Shown: positions 21,897 to 31,461, counted from the first letter of the stretch. The stretch: DNA of 64,000 bases from Enterococcus thailandicus (GCF_001886265.1 NZ_JXLE01000003.1:124001-188000); one strand, 5' to 3'. Notes: a model not told the origin generated them from the sequence alone. Translations and numbers: made by a program.

Positions 21897-22059
21897 TATG
21901 TATCCTCCAAAGTTAATATTTGTCTTATATGACAATAAAACTATAAATTGATAACATCGTTATTGACTAAAGACACCATAAAAAGTACTTTTATACTCAT
22001 AATCGTCACTTATTTTATAGCTTATAAAAAAACATCAGATATCTTAAAATCACAACAAT

Positions 22060-22131
22060 AATATGCTCACAAAATGGAATATGAATATACGCAGAAGTTT
22101 TATGTTCTGCGGAATTAGTTGTTTCATTCAT
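22060..22131 (-). pseudogene. Displaced hemW 5' fragment (original N-terminus)
   Basis: Starts ATG at 22131 and reads MNETTNSAEHKTSAYIHIPF then CEHI, matching hemW residues 1-24 with one change (Ile4 to Thr). After that it leaves the hemW frame. It is the left-behind 5' end of hemW at the far side of the inserted element, still attached to what was probably the native upstream region. Confidence 0.85.
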
Positions 22132-22137
22132 TGAATT
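22060..22137. repeat. Right attachment repeat (duplicate of hemW 5' end)
   Basis: 78-bp direct copy of 18087-18164 with 2 mismatches, marking the far border of the element. A weaker match (TTAAAATCACA) continues just outside the core on the hemW-body side. Confidence 0.88.
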
Positions 22138-22797
22138 CTCTTTATTATGTATTAGTTTAAGCAATATACTAGAATCAAATTGATGGCTTAAAATAGGAAA
22201 CCAAGAAAAATAAATTCTTTCTAACGTTTCATTGCTGACTCAATCTTAGACATGTCGGAGTCTGACACTTCCTTGTCTACATTTGAACGAACGATTTTTT
22301 CACCTTATATAATGAATGGATTCCCCAACAAAACATACCAAGCCAATCTTTCCAATTATAAATCTACTAATAAAAATCAACCTCTCTCCTGTCTCTACAT
22401 TTCTCTACACTAAGTAACTAATTAATTTTTTGTTCACTTATTTACTCCTTTTGATTAACTCCACTTATATCAAAATCTACTATCAATCAACAACATCTTC
22501 ATTCATCCTTTGTCTCTTTTTTTACCTTATGATCAAAACATAAACTCCTTCTTTCAACATTTACTGTTGTTTTATGAAGACGGCTTAACTATAAATAGAT
22601 GACAAAGTTATTGTTTAGTTTGCTCGTAAAAGTTCTATTGTTTTCCTAATTGTTTCATTAAAACAGGAAAAATGACAATATCCATGCTAGATAATTTATC
22701 AAAAACACCATTCATAACCTAAGTAAATTCAGACATTTGACACAAAATACTATCTGTTATGGTATACTTTTAATAACATAAATTTGGAGATGATTTT
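22138..22797. other. 660-bp AT-rich non-coding stretch
   Basis: No convincing gene on either strand. It probably contains the original hemW promoter region next to the right repeat and the promoter of the lipoprotein gene at its other end (TTGACA at 22737, extended -10 TGGTATACT at 22760-22768). At about 22583-22612 it resembles the leader of the island secreted-protein gene (21937-21967) at roughly 24 of 30 positions, perhaps a decayed copy. Confidence 0.5.
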
Positions 22798-23514
22798 ATG
22801 AAAAAAATGAGTCCTATTTTACTTTCTGCTGCCCTCGCCTTGCTTTTAGTTGGCTGCAGTCCTAAACAAAGCCATACTAAAAAAGCCGCAAACAAACCTA
22901 ATTTATCAATAACAACTAAAAGCTCTGCCGCTTCTTCAAGTACAACAATCAGCACAACCAAAAATTCCAGTGCCTCAACAACAAGTAGTTCCTCTACTCA
23001 AGTCACTTCTCCTTCTCAGGTAGAGTCGCAAACAAGTGAACTAGCGGTTCCTAGCACTAGTGAGCAGCCACTAACTGACACCAGCTCTTCCCAAGTAACT
23101 CAAGTAGATCCACTAGCTGGTTATTCTGATTTGCAAATTGAGTACGCTCGTGTTTGGTTGACTTTCATGGGTTCTACTATACCAGATGATTTCGAATTAC
23201 ATGTTCACCTTAGTCCAGCAGGTCAGCCGATTGATCCTTATGACAATGGAAGTCTTACTTACCCAACTGAAACAGTTACTCTTTCTGGAAAATATTCCTA
23301 CCAAGGTCTTGTCGTTTATGCAAGTAACCACGATGGAACAGTTACACGTTACCCAACACCTTCTCACTGGCAAATGTCTGCGGATCAAGCGAGTGATCCA
23401 GAAGCGATTCGCGCATTAACACAAAACGTTCTTGATCAAGCAACCGTTGTCCCTATTCCAACCGGTGATTCAGAACAAGTAAAACGATTGATAGCTGTTA
23501 CAGTGATTGATTAA
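22798..23514 (+). CDS. Putative lipoprotein with Ser/Thr-rich linker
   Basis: 238 residues. Lipoprotein signal with lipobox LVGC (Cys19). A Ser/Thr linker spans about 40-105, and a folded C-terminal domain of about 130 residues begins at LAGYSDLQIEYARVWLTFMG and contains VTLSGKYSYQGLVVYASNHDGT and YPTPSHW. The linker would carry the domain through the peptidoglycan. Similar surface lipoproteins occur in enterococci and lactobacilli; the function is not known to me. Stands alone, outside the island repeat, with its own promoter and terminator. Confidence 0.8.
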   Translation: MKKMSPILLSAALALLLVGCSPKQSHTKKAANKPNLSITTKSSAASSSTTISTTKNSSASTTSSSSTQVTSPSQVESQTSELAVPSTSEQPLTDTSSSQVTQVDPLAGYSDLQIEYARVWLTFMGSTIPDDFELHVHLSPAGQPIDPYDNGSLTYPTETVTLSGKYSYQGLVVYASNHDGTVTRYPTPSHWQMSADQASDPEAIRALTQNVLDQATVVPIPTGDSEQVKRLIAVTVID

Positions 23515-23658
23515 TGACTGTAAGGTAATCTTGAACTGATTTCCAACTATTTCTTGAACAACGAATCTACTTGTTTAAAAAACTATTACTGCACACAAGT
23601 ATTTTCCATTCAATATTTAGTTGACATAATTTATTTCCTATACACATTCTTCTCACAA

Positions 23659-23702
23659 AAAACAACACAAGCAATCCTATCTATGGATTACCTGTGTTGT
23701 TT
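23659..23702. terminator. Bidirectional terminator between convergent genes
   Basis: AACAACACA...AATCC / GGATT...TGTGTTGTT stem with T-runs on both strands, between the lipoprotein gene and the pgaC-like gene. Confidence 0.8.
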
Positions 23703-23750
23703 TTTGCGTATCCTTCATTCGTACTTTCGTAAGCATGAACAATCATTTTT

Positions 23751-25094
23751 CTATTCATTCATTTCATCTGTTGAATCTTTTTTTGAAGTTGGTGGGCCTT
23801 TTCGATCTGGGCTTTTCCACGTGCCTGAACCTAAGCCTAGAATTGTTTTGATCGCTGGAATAAAAGTTGTCACAATCGTTAAGGCATTTATCATCCAATA
23901 AAGTAACATATATAATGGTGCAAAAAATAAATACTTGATTTTTCTTCCTTGGTCATCCAAGATGAGCGATGCTCCTAATTGAAAAATTCCTGAGATCATT
24001 TCAAAGCAGACAAAAAGAAAAGACAACGTAATCATGTGATAGATTCTTTCCGTGTTCCCTTCCAAAATAAACTTGATTAAACTCCACAAAAAAATCAAAC
24101 TAGAGCTCCAAAAGAAAAACGACCAAATGATACTGAACGTTTGGTCAATGAACATGACCGTGTGGCCAATATTTCTAAATGGGTGCAACACTATTTTTTT
24201 GAAATTCGTCAACCAAACTTCTGTTCCACCTTTAGCCCAGCGTTTTCTTTGGCGATAAAGCATCCTCAAAGATTCTGGAACCTCCATAAAAAACATGATT
24301 CGTGGAGCAAAAAGTGAAAGCCAACCATCCATTTGATGATCCCACGCAATGCTGATATCTTCCGTTGCTCGGTCTTGTCTAAATAATCCCACATCGATTA
24401 ATGCGTCTTTTCGGTACATCGTGTTTGCACCACTATAAGCGTAGATACTGCCTAAAACGCCAATTTGTGTACGTTTTATGATTCCGACAATACTAGAAAA
24501 TTCGACCGTTTGTGACTTTGCAATTAGTTTCGTTCTATTTTGCACATCCATATTGGCTGTAACTGCAGAAATATTTGTCGAATCTTGGCGAATAAAATAG
24601 TTGACGTACATGTTCAAAGAGTCGGGCTCCGGAACTGTATCTGCATCATTACTTAGAATCAATTTCCCTTTTGCAAACCCCATACCAATATTGAAAGCAT
24701 GTGCTTTCCCCTTGTTCTTTTCAATTCGAATGACTCGTAGCTTGGAATATTTTTTTTGTAACCGAGCTAAAATTTCAGGTGTACTATCAGTAGAGCCATC
24801 ATCTGTTACCAATACTTCATAATGTTTATAGTTTAGTTTAGTCATCAAGTACTCTATTGTATTTTCAATAACGATTTCTTCATTATGAGCAGGAACCATG
24901 ATCGTAATGAATGGCTCAACCTCTACCGGGATATCATCCCACTCTGTTTGTTTATATTTAAAAAGAAAGGTATAACATAAAACACCGATAAACCAAGAAA
25001 ATCCACCAATAATTGGATACGTAACTAGGACCAAAAACATGATCATTAAAATAATATCTAGTATATAATTACCAGTTTGAAAAAAAGTCATCAT
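23751..25094 (-). CDS. Processive family 2 glycosyltransferase, PgaC/IcaA-like
   Basis: 447 residues. N-terminal helices (about 10-45), a GT2 domain with DDGS at 98-101, DAD at 150-152, TED at 244-246 and QRKRW at 282-286, then C-terminal membrane helices from about 310. This D,D,D,QxxRW set with flanking helices marks processive synthases such as poly-beta-1,6-GlcNAc synthase. The 3' partner overlap (4 nt with the PgaD-like gene upstream) supports that assignment. A hyaluronan or cellulose-type product cannot be excluded from motifs alone. Confidence 0.8.
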   Translation of the reverse strand: MMTFFQTGNYILDIILMIMFLVLVTYPIIGGFSWFIGVLCYTFLFKYKQTEWDDIPVEVEPFITIMVPAHNEEIVIENTIEYLMTKLNYKHYEVLVTDDGSTDSTPEILARLQKKYSKLRVIRIEKNKGKAHAFNIGMGFAKGKLILSNDADTVPEPDSLNMYVNYFIRQDSTNISAVTANMDVQNRTKLIAKSQTVEFSSIVGIIKRTQIGVLGSIYAYSGANTMYRKDALIDVGLFRQDRATEDISIAWDHQMDGWLSLFAPRIMFFMEVPESLRMLYRQRKRWAKGGTEVWLTNFKKIVLHPFRNIGHTVMFIDQTFSIIWSFFFWSSSLIFLWSLIKFILEGNTERIYHMITLSFLFVCFEMISGIFQLGASLILDDQGRKIKYLFFAPLYMLLYWMINALTIVTTFIPAIKTILGLGSGTWKSPDRKGPPTSKKDSTDEMNE

Positions 25095-25600
25095 AGCTCC
25101 ACATTGCCTTTCTTATAAAGGTTGCGTACAAAATCTGTCTCTAAGTTTTGCTCTTCCTTTACGGAATAACTACACACTTCTTTGCGAACTGCTTCAGGAC
25201 CAAATCGAACATCAAACGCTTCGTTTAGTAACTGACGACGTTTTTCCAATTGTTCTTCGTCATATTGAACCTTTTTCTGCAAAAGATTTTTGAAGTGAAA
25301 ATTATTTCGTATCGTCAATCCAATGTAAAAGATAGCAATCACAACAAACGTGACGCTCAAGAAAACAAATAGAAATTTTAAAGTCTGTAATTCATCTTTA
25401 TAAACAACTAAATGGTTCTTCCATGCTTTTTCTGGCGATAAAACTGGTAGTAATAACCAAATAAAAGGTGCTATCACACAAAGCCATCCCACAAGCGAAA
25501 CAATCGTCTGAAAAATTTTCAATGGATAGTGTTTTTTCTCAAAGTAAGCGTCAGTGACAAGCATTTGCTCTACTTCCTCTCGACTAATCTTCGGTTTCAT
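25091..25600 (-). CDS. PgaD-like membrane partner of the glycosyltransferase
   Basis: 169 residues from the ATG at 25600, favoured by GGGGGGAG just upstream over the longer frame to 25663. Two transmembrane helices (about 30-52 and 73-97) are followed by a cytoplasmic charged tail (YDEEQLEKRRQLLNEAF). Its size, topology and overlapping position with a PgaC-like synthase resemble PgaD, which works with PgaC in polysaccharide export. No separate deacetylase (PgaB/IcaB) is nearby. Confidence 0.6.
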   Translation of the reverse strand: MKPKISREEVEQMLVTDAYFEKKHYPLKIFQTIVSLVGWLCVIAPFIWLLLPVLSPEKAWKNHLVVYKDELQTLKFLFVFLSVTFVVIAIFYIGLTIRNNFHFKNLLQKKVQYDEEQLEKRRQLLNEAFDVRFGPEAVRKEVCSYSVKEEQNLETDFVRNLYKKGNVEL

Positions 25601-25719
25601 GTTATCTCCCCCCTCTTTCCTATCAGCTGATGCTGCGTTTCTTCTAGTCTGACGGTTTTTCAAACATTTAGCAACTTATTTTCCTTCAATCGCGTTGCAT
25701 TTTCACCAACAATCTGCGT

Positions 25720-25761
25720 AAAAATAAAAAGCCAAACATGTTCACTAAAAACATGCTTGAC
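25720..25761 (-). terminator. Terminator of the malolactic operon
   Basis: Minus-strand 12-bp stem GTCAAGCATGTT / AACATGTTTGGC (two G-T pairs) and TTTTTATTTTT, just past the transporter stop codon. Confidence 0.85.
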
Positions 25762-25769
25762 TTCTTTGG

Positions 25770-27092
25770 TTATGAAAGCAACTGCATCAAAAATCCTGAG
25801 ATAATCAAGACAATTGCTCCGCCTAAACGATTTCCCATTTGGGCAAACGCAATGAGTTCCATTCGATTCGCAGCAGAAAGTACCGCAACGTTACCGGTAC
25901 CGCCCATTGAATTATTACATAACCCAGCAGTAATTGAAGATTCAATTGGATAAAGACCAAATAGTCGACCGACAAAACCAGATACTATTGAAATAACAAT
26001 GACACTTGTTAAACAAAGTACAACAAACTGCCAAGTTAAGGCGGAAGCTAATACATTTAAATTCAAAAGCGCAATCCCGATACCAGCAAGAACAGCCGCA
26101 GTCAAGTTTTTCACAATTAAGTTATTGAACATAATAGCTGCATCCTCATAATATTCAGGCAAGATATTCGTAATTTTACAAATGACAACGATAATAATCA
26201 TAAACGCATACGCATGAACTTTCGGAACAAAGTAATTACAAATTTGTCCAAGAATGAAAAAGGTGATTGAAATCATCAATCCTACACCCAATTGAGAAAT
26301 ATTCGGTTTCACTGTACGAGGTTTTCCATCACCAAGATCGCCTTTTTCCATCAATTTTCCATTCCCATTAATTTTAGGCATTGATTGTCCAGCGCGTGCC
26401 ACTAAAGCTGCTCCGATAATGGCTAATACATTGGTCATTGCCGTTGCAGGAATCAAACGAGAAATAATCGACGAGGCATCCGTTCCTAAAACATTTGCAT
26501 AAATGCTAGACAACGGAACCGCACCTGCACCAACACCACCAGCCATTGCAGGAAGTGACACATACAATACTGAATCAGCAAAGCCGTTGCCGATCAACAT
26601 CCCTACCAAACCAACTGCAAAAAAGGAAGCGACCATTGAAATCAATGCCACTGGAATAAAACGGACAGAAGCTTTCATCAATAGATTACGATTCATTCCT
26701 AAAATACTACCAGTAATCAATGCAGCAATATAAAAATCCAAAAAACCCATATTATTGATAAAATTCTCAGTCGCGTGCACGACATATTCAGGTAAAATAC
26801 CAAAAGTCGCGATAGCTGCTGAAGCAAAAATAGCAAAAACAGAGCCACCACCAAGATAACTTTTTACAATTGGAAGTTTTGAACCAATGAAATGAAATAA
26901 ATTCCCTAAAATAACTAATACAGCAATTGGGCCAATCATGTTCGTCGGTAATTTTCCCAACGCCATTGCGACGATCAACACTGCAACCATAATTAAATAC
27001 AAGGGCAAACTGATACCACTAATTTTTGTTGACCAAATGCTCGTCTTTTTTTCGTCTTCAACCGCTGAAACAGCTGTTGCTTTTTGTACCAT
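25770..27092 (-). CDS. mleP: Malate permease, 2-hydroxycarboxylate transporter family
   Basis: 440 residues from the ATG at 27092, placed by GGAGAAAGGA upstream. About 11 hydrophobic segments, and the two re-entrant-loop Gly motifs of the family are visible: GGVGAGAVPLS and SMGGTGNVAV. The C-terminal NRMELIAFAQMGNRLGGA is typical of CitS/CitP/MleP. It lies 100 nt after mleS, so it would exchange malate for lactate during malolactic fermentation. Citrate is a possible alternative substrate, but the partner gene favours malate. Confidence 0.88.
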   Translation of the reverse strand: MVQKATAVSAVEDEKKTSIWSTKISGISLPLYLIMVAVLIVAMALGKLPTNMIGPIAVLVILGNLFHFIGSKLPIVKSYLGGGSVFAIFASAAIATFGILPEYVVHATENFINNMGFLDFYIAALITGSILGMNRNLLMKASVRFIPVALISMVASFFAVGLVGMLIGNGFADSVLYVSLPAMAGGVGAGAVPLSSIYANVLGTDASSIISRLIPATAMTNVLAIIGAALVARAGQSMPKINGNGKLMEKGDLGDGKPRTVKPNISQLGVGLMISITFFILGQICNYFVPKVHAYAFMIIIVVICKITNILPEYYEDAAIMFNNLIVKNLTAAVLAGIGIALLNLNVLASALTWQFVVLCLTSVIVISIVSGFVGRLFGLYPIESSITAGLCNNSMGGTGNVAVLSAANRMELIAFAQMGNRLGGAIVLIISGFLMQLLS

Positions 27093-27191
27093 ACTTACAG
27101 ATCCTTTCTCCTTTGGCAATCAATAAGAAAAGTAGAACCGTTTGGATGAACTGTCCGCTTTTCTTATTGTCTTGCACACAACTACTTCTAA

Positions 27192-28835
27192 TTATTCAGC
27201 CGTTAATTCTGTGTACTCTGGTACCCATTTAGCATCTGCAACGGCTGCTTTGATATCTGAAATTTCTTCACGATTTAGCCCTTGCTCCACCACTGATTTG
27301 GCTACAGTTTCTGCAATGATTTGAGAAAACTCAGTAATTTTTGCAACAGGAGGTAAAATAGATGCTCCTGGTTGTGTCACATCAACGATTCCTCCCAAAG
27401 CACGACTTGCTTGAGAAATGATTTCTGCATTCACACGCGTTGCAGTTGAAGCAATCAAACCTAATCCAAGCCCCGGATACATCAATGCGTTGTTTGCTTG
27501 ACCAATTTGGTAAGTTATACCTTGATAGTCAACGTCAGCAGCAGGAATCCCTGTTCCAACTAGTGCTTTTCCATCTGTCCAAGTAATCAAATCTTGCGCT
27601 TTTGCTTCAGCAAGCTTAGTTGGATTTGACAAAGGCATAATAATTGGACGTGCTGTATGAGCAGCCATTTCTTTAACAATTTCTTCAGTGAAAGCACCTG
27701 GTTGTGTTGATGTACCAATCATGATTGTTGGATGGATTGCTTTCACAACTGCAGTTAAATCTGTCAATTCTGATGCATTTTCAAATTCATCACGATTTCG
27801 TGCAAAAGGAATTTGTCCTGGAGTTAGTCCTTCTGTATCTGTAAATAGTAAACCTTGTTTATCTACTTGGTAAAAATGTTTGCGTGCTTCTTCTGCTGGA
27901 ACGCCTTGACGAATCATTTCATCTAAAAGAATATTTGCAATTCCAACACCGGCAGTCCCTGCACCAAAAGTTAAAATCGTTTGGTCTTTTAATGCTTCAC
28001 CAGAAATATTCAAGCCACCTAACACACCAGCTAAAACAACAATTCCTGTTCCTTGAATATCATCGTTGAATGTTGTAATTTGATCTTCATACTTTTCTAA
28101 AATAGTTGCTGCATTTCCACGACCAAAATCTTCCCAATGCAATAGTAATTCGGGGAACAACTCAGTTGCCGCACTTACAAATTGATCAACAAATTGATAA
28201 TAAGTTTCACCTTCAACACGTTTATGGCGATTACCTAGATATAATGGGTCATTAAGTAATTCTTGGTTGTTTGTTCCAGCATCAAGAGATACCGGTAATA
28301 CTTGTGCAGGATTGATTCCAGCTGCTGCAGTATAAACCATTAATTTTCCAATCGCAATATCTACACCATTAACTCCCCAGTCACCCATTCCTAAAATTCC
28401 TTCTGCATCAGTTACAACGATTAAGCGAATATCTCGGCCATCTGCAGCATTTTTCAGACTTGCTTTAATACTTTCTGGATCATCAATTGAAAGGAAAGCT
28501 GCATCTTGCGGTTTCAAGAAAATTTCATTATATTGTTCAATTGAGTCAGCGACTACTGGATCATAAACAACTGGCATAAACTCAACTAGATGTTCACCCA
28601 TTAATTTGTAGAAAAGTGTACGATTTGTATTAAATAAGTTCATTAAGAAAATTCGTTTTTCTAAGTCAGATGGTTTACTTAAGTATTGACCATAAGCTTG
28701 AACTGATTGTTGTTCTAATGTTTGAACGGTACTAGGAAGCATACCTGTAAGCCCGTATTTAGCGCGTTCCTCTTTCGTGAATGCTGTTCCTTTGTTTAAA
28801 AATGGATTGTTCAATAAATTTAATCCTGTAAGCAT
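27192..28835 (-). CDS. mleS: Malolactic enzyme
   Basis: 547 residues. Malic-enzyme fold with the family signature [19 protein letters not shown], the NAD-binding FGAGTAGVG loop, and the catalytic region [20 protein letters not shown]. The length and the adjacent MleP-type transporter indicate the NAD/Mn-dependent malolactic enzyme (L-malate to L-lactate and CO2) and not the shorter enterococcal malic enzyme. Good AGGAGG site and a consensus promoter are upstream. The pair yields proton motive force and raises pH. Confidence 0.9.
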   Translation of the reverse strand: MLTGLNLLNNPFLNKGTAFTKEERAKYGLTGMLPSTVQTLEQQSVQAYGQYLSKPSDLEKRIFLMNLFNTNRTLFYKLMGEHLVEFMPVVYDPVVADSIEQYNEIFLKPQDAAFLSIDDPESIKASLKNAADGRDIRLIVVTDAEGILGMGDWGVNGVDIAIGKLMVYTAAAGINPAQVLPVSLDAGTNNQELLNDPLYLGNRHKRVEGETYYQFVDQFVSAATELFPELLLHWEDFGRGNAATILEKYEDQITTFNDDIQGTGIVVLAGVLGGLNISGEALKDQTILTFGAGTAGVGIANILLDEMIRQGVPAEEARKHFYQVDKQGLLFTDTEGLTPGQIPFARNRDEFENASELTDLTAVVKAIHPTIMIGTSTQPGAFTEEIVKEMAAHTARPIIMPLSNPTKLAEAKAQDLITWTDGKALVGTGIPAADVDYQGITYQIGQANNALMYPGLGLGLIASTATRVNAEIISQASRALGGIVDVTQPGASILPPVAKITEFSQIIAETVAKSVVEQGLNREEISDIKAAVADAKWVPEYTELTAE

Positions 28836-28868
28836 AAAAAATTCCTCCTAAGTTTTACTACATGCGAA

Positions 28869-28898
28869 AGTATAGTCGCCACTTTTAGCTATAGTCAA
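28869..28898 (-). promoter_or_regulatory. Promoter of mleS-mleP
   Basis: Minus strand TTGACT, 18-bp spacer, TATACT; about 35 nt upstream of the mleS start. Confidence 0.72.
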
Positions 28899-28937
28899 AA
28901 CCACGGGTCATGATAAATTTTATTTATATGTAAACAT

Positions 28938-28971
28938 AAAAAAAGTATGACAAGTCAATGCCATACTTTTT
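28938..28971 (-). terminator. Terminator of the dus transcript, beyond the 120-bp repeats
   Basis: 10-bp stem AAAAAGTATG / CATACTTTTT with a T-run on the minus strand. It is about 365 nt past the dus stop, so the tandem repeats are transcribed in the 3' UTR. Confidence 0.72.
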
Positions 28972-28980
28972 AGCTAACAA

Positions 28981-29340
28981 ATGATTTTCAACTATGCAAC
29001 TTCCAAAATATTTTGCGTCTGTTCAAAAATATGAAAGGCTATTTTTCTCAGTTGTTCTTTACTTTTTAGAAGCTGAACGCTTGGAACCACAACCTTTTTC
29101 TCGGTGTTCCCAAACCAACTCCTCGAGATAGCTTGCATCCACTTCAAAACATTAAAAGCTATTTTGAGTGTTTGGTCGCTATCTTATCGGAGCTAAGCGT
29201 TTTGTGCCACAACCTTATTCTCGGTGTTCACCAAGCAACTTCTCGAAATAACTCTCAACTGTCCAAAAATATGAAAGGCTATTTTTCTCAGTTGTTCTTT
29301 ATTTTTTCGAAGCTAAACGCTTGGCGCCACAACCTTATTC
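28981..29340. repeat. Three tandem 120-bp intergenic repeat units
   Basis: Units at 28981-29100, 29101-29220 and 29221-29340 keep an exact 120-bp period. Unit 1 and unit 3 agree at 73 of 80 positions over 29021-29100 and 29261-29340; unit 2 is more diverged. Shared blocks include CAAAAATATGAAAGGCTATT, GAAGCTAAACGCTT, CCACAACCTTATTCTCGGTG and CTTCTCGAAATAACT. The third unit runs through the dus stop codon. Related units occur near 48.6 kb and 61.5 kb. Confidence 0.9.
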
Positions 29341-30288
29341 AAAACGTCCAAGTATTTCCCGCACCTCATCCGTCGTCTTCGTATTCATCAACCGCGCTCG
29401 CAAATCACCAGCACCTGGAAATCCTTTAACATAAATTTTGAAGAAACGATGCAATCCGACTATCGAACGTGGAACCAGCTCAGCATATTGATCTTGCAAA
29501 TCTAATTGTAAATGCAACAAATCGAGCAGTTCTTTTGAAGAGTGTGCTCTAGGTTCCTTTTCAAAAGCATACGGATTTTTGAAGATTCCTCGGCCAATCA
29601 TCACTCCATCCACACCATACTTTTCAGCTAATTGAAGCCCAGTTTGGCGATCAGGAATATCTCCATTAATAGTAATTAGTGTTTGGGGTGCTACTCGGTC
29701 TCGAATGGCTAGCACTTGAGGAATCAAATCCCAGTGTGCATCCACTTTACTCATTTCTTCGCGAGTTCTTAAGTGAATTGACAGATTAGCAATATCTTGT
29801 GCTAAAACATGTGATAACCAATTTTCCATTTCTGCTATGTCTTTATACCCAAGTCTTGTTTTCACACTGACCGGTAGCCCACCAGCTTTTGCAGCTTCAA
29901 TCAATTCTGCCGCAACTTCGGGACGTAAAATCAATCCACTCCCTTTACCATGACCAGCAACATTAGGAACTGGACATCCCATATTCAAATCAATTCCTTT
30001 AAAGCCCATTTCTGCCAAGCCAAGGCTCATCTCACGGAAAAATTCTGGTTTGTCTCCCCAAATATGGGCGACCATTGGCTGCTCATCTTCAGTAAAAGTC
30101 AAACGACCTCGAACACTTTGTCTACCATCTGGATGACAATAACTATCCGAATTAGTAAATTCTGTAAAGAAGACATCCGGTGCGCCTGCGGCTTGAACAA
30201 CATGGCGAAAAACAACATCTGTCACATCTTCCATTGGTGCTAAAATAAAAAAGGGCTTTGGTAATTCTGCCCAAAAATTGTTCATCAT
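29335..30288 (-). CDS. dus: tRNA-dihydrouridine synthase family protein
   Basis: 317 residues. FMN TIM-barrel with [14 protein letters not shown] at the start, catalytic Cys105 in [15 protein letters not shown], and [15 protein letters not shown]. Reduces specific uridines in tRNA D-loops. It is a single gene with GGAG before the ATG. The last two codons and stop fall inside the third 120-bp repeat. Which uridines it modifies cannot be told from sequence. Confidence 0.9.
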   Translation of the reverse strand: MMNNFWAELPKPFFILAPMEDVTDVVFRHVVQAAGAPDVFFTEFTNSDSYCHPDGRQSVRGRLTFTEDEQPMVAHIWGDKPEFFREMSLGLAEMGFKGIDLNMGCPVPNVAGHGKGSGLILRPEVAAELIEAAKAGGLPVSVKTRLGYKDIAEMENWLSHVLAQDIANLSIHLRTREEMSKVDAHWDLIPQVLAIRDRVAPQTLITINGDIPDRQTGLQLAEKYGVDGVMIGRGIFKNPYAFEKEPRAHSSKELLDLLHLQLDLQDQYAELVPRSIVGLHRFFKIYVKGFPGAGDLRARLMNTKTTDEVREILGRFE

Positions 30289-30411
30289 TACTTATCTCCG
30301 TTCTCTCTTCATTCCAATTTAAAAAAACATGCTTATTATACTAGGATTTTGAAAAAGAAGCAAAGGGAAGGACTCCAATCGTTTTTACTATTGCAGTTAA
30401 CGAAATCTTCT

Positions 30412-30454
30412 AAAAAAATAAGAGAGTGTGACATAATTTTTTGCCACACTCCCT
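30412..30454 (-). terminator. Terminator of truB-ribF
   Basis: Minus-strand stem AGGGAGTGTGGC / TCACACTCTCT with an 11-nt loop, then TTATTTTTTT; about 65 nt past the ribF stop. Confidence 0.85.
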
Positions 30455-30519
30455 ATTTATGAATAAAGATGTTCTAGAAGTAACTTATTAAATAATGTTA
30501 CAGCCCTCTTAACTTCTCT

Positions 30520-31458
30520 TTATTTTTTAAAATAGGCCGCTGTATCAGCCTCATCTTTTTTTAGTTGTGCAATTAAGCCATCAACATCCGTAAACTTCAC
30601 TTGATCGCGTAAAAACTCATTCCAACGAACAACCACATGTTCACCATATATATCTTGATTAAAATCTAAAATAAATAATTCAACAGTTAGTTCTCGGCCT
30701 TCGCCAAACGTATCATTATGACCAATGGATCCCATTGCTGGATACCAGTTGTCACCAACTTTGATTTCAGAGACATAGACACCTTCTCTAGGTAAATGAA
30801 CAGTTCCTTTGACTTTGACATTTGCTGTAGGGAACCCTAACAAGCGCCCCCGAGCGTCACCATGAACCACGACACCTTCAATCTCGTATACACTCCCCAA
30901 AAGTTTGGTTACTTCTGTCACATTTCCTGCATCCAATAACTGACGAATACGTGTGGAGCTGATTTTCTCGCCATCTTCGACTTCTTTTTGAACAGTTACA
31001 ACTTCAAAACGATTGTTTGCATATTCTGGAAGGTGTTCTACATCTGCAACATCTTTTGGTCCATAGGTATAATCAAACCCTGAAACAGCATATTTAGCGT
31101 GTAAACCAACAATGTATTGATCGACAAAATCTTGAGGTGCCAAGTGTGCAAATGCAGAAGTAAAATCAATTTCGTATAAGAAATCTACACCAAGTGCAGC
31201 CATTTTTTCTTCTTTTTGTTCAAGCGTAGTTAAATATTTAACACTTGCTGGATCAATCTTTTTAAACACGATTGAAGGATGTTGGTTGAACGTCATCAAA
31301 GCTAATTTCAATCCTTCTTGGTCAGCGATTTTCTTGCCTGTTTCGATTACTTTTTGATGGCCTAAATGTACCCCGTCAAAAAATCCTAAGACAAGTACTA
31401 CTTCCTCTGCTGGAATTTGATTTTTTTGATAAGGGTGACGAATTTTGATAATTTCCAT
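30520..31458 (-). CDS. ribF: RibF, riboflavin kinase / FAD synthetase
   Basis: 312 residues. The N-terminal nucleotidyltransferase has VLGFFDGVHLGHQKVI and ISSTRIRQLL; the C-terminal kinase domain has GRLLGFPTANV and ends in the FLRDQVKF helix. Converts riboflavin to FMN and FAD. It starts 3 nt after the truB stop. Confidence 0.97.
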   Translation of the reverse strand: MEIIKIRHPYQKNQIPAEEVVLVLGFFDGVHLGHQKVIETGKKIADQEGLKLALMTFNQHPSIVFKKIDPASVKYLTTLEQKEEKMAALGVDFLYEIDFTSAFAHLAPQDFVDQYIVGLHAKYAVSGFDYTYGPKDVADVEHLPEYANNRFEVVTVQKEVEDGEKISSTRIRQLLDAGNVTEVTKLLGSVYEIEGVVVHGDARGRLLGFPTANVKVKGTVHLPREGVYVSEIKVGDNWYPAMGSIGHNDTFGEGRELTVELFILDFNQDIYGEHVVVRWNEFLRDQVKFTDVDGLIAQLKKDEADTAAYFKK

Positions 31459-31461
31459 CAG

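Larger units (their letters stand above)
18087..22137. mobile_element. Degraded integrated element inserted at the 5' end of hemW
   Basis: Bounded by two 78-bp direct copies of the hemW 5' region (76/78 identical). Next to the left copy is a fragment of a tyrosine recombinase. The roughly 3.9 kb between the copies holds an Rgg-like regulator, a 19-residue ORF, two secreted-protein/membrane-protein cassettes and a 53-residue ORF. Its DNA is visibly more AT-rich than hemW. It lacks transfer, replication and excision genes, so it is a remnant or a cargo-only island. The duplication arrangement is seen directly; the mode of entry is inferred. Confidence 0.8.

Noticed and set aside
23554-23901. 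Plus-strand frame of 115 residues after the lipoprotein gene
   Set aside because: Crosses the bidirectional terminator and runs into the antisense of the glycosyltransferase gene.
27093-27191. Hairpin between mleS and mleP (AAGAAAAG / CTTTTCTT)
   Set aside because: Short A/G-T/C stem with a very large loop and no clear T-run; too weak to list as a terminator.
28981-29340. Tandem repeats considered as a CRISPR array
   Set aside because: Units of 120 bp are contiguous, with no unique spacers of constant length; not CRISPR.
29133-29429. Plus-strand frame of 98 residues across the 120-bp repeats
   Set aside because: Made of repeat sequence and dus antisense; no ribosome site. The repeat period of 120 is divisible by 3, which by itself keeps a frame open.
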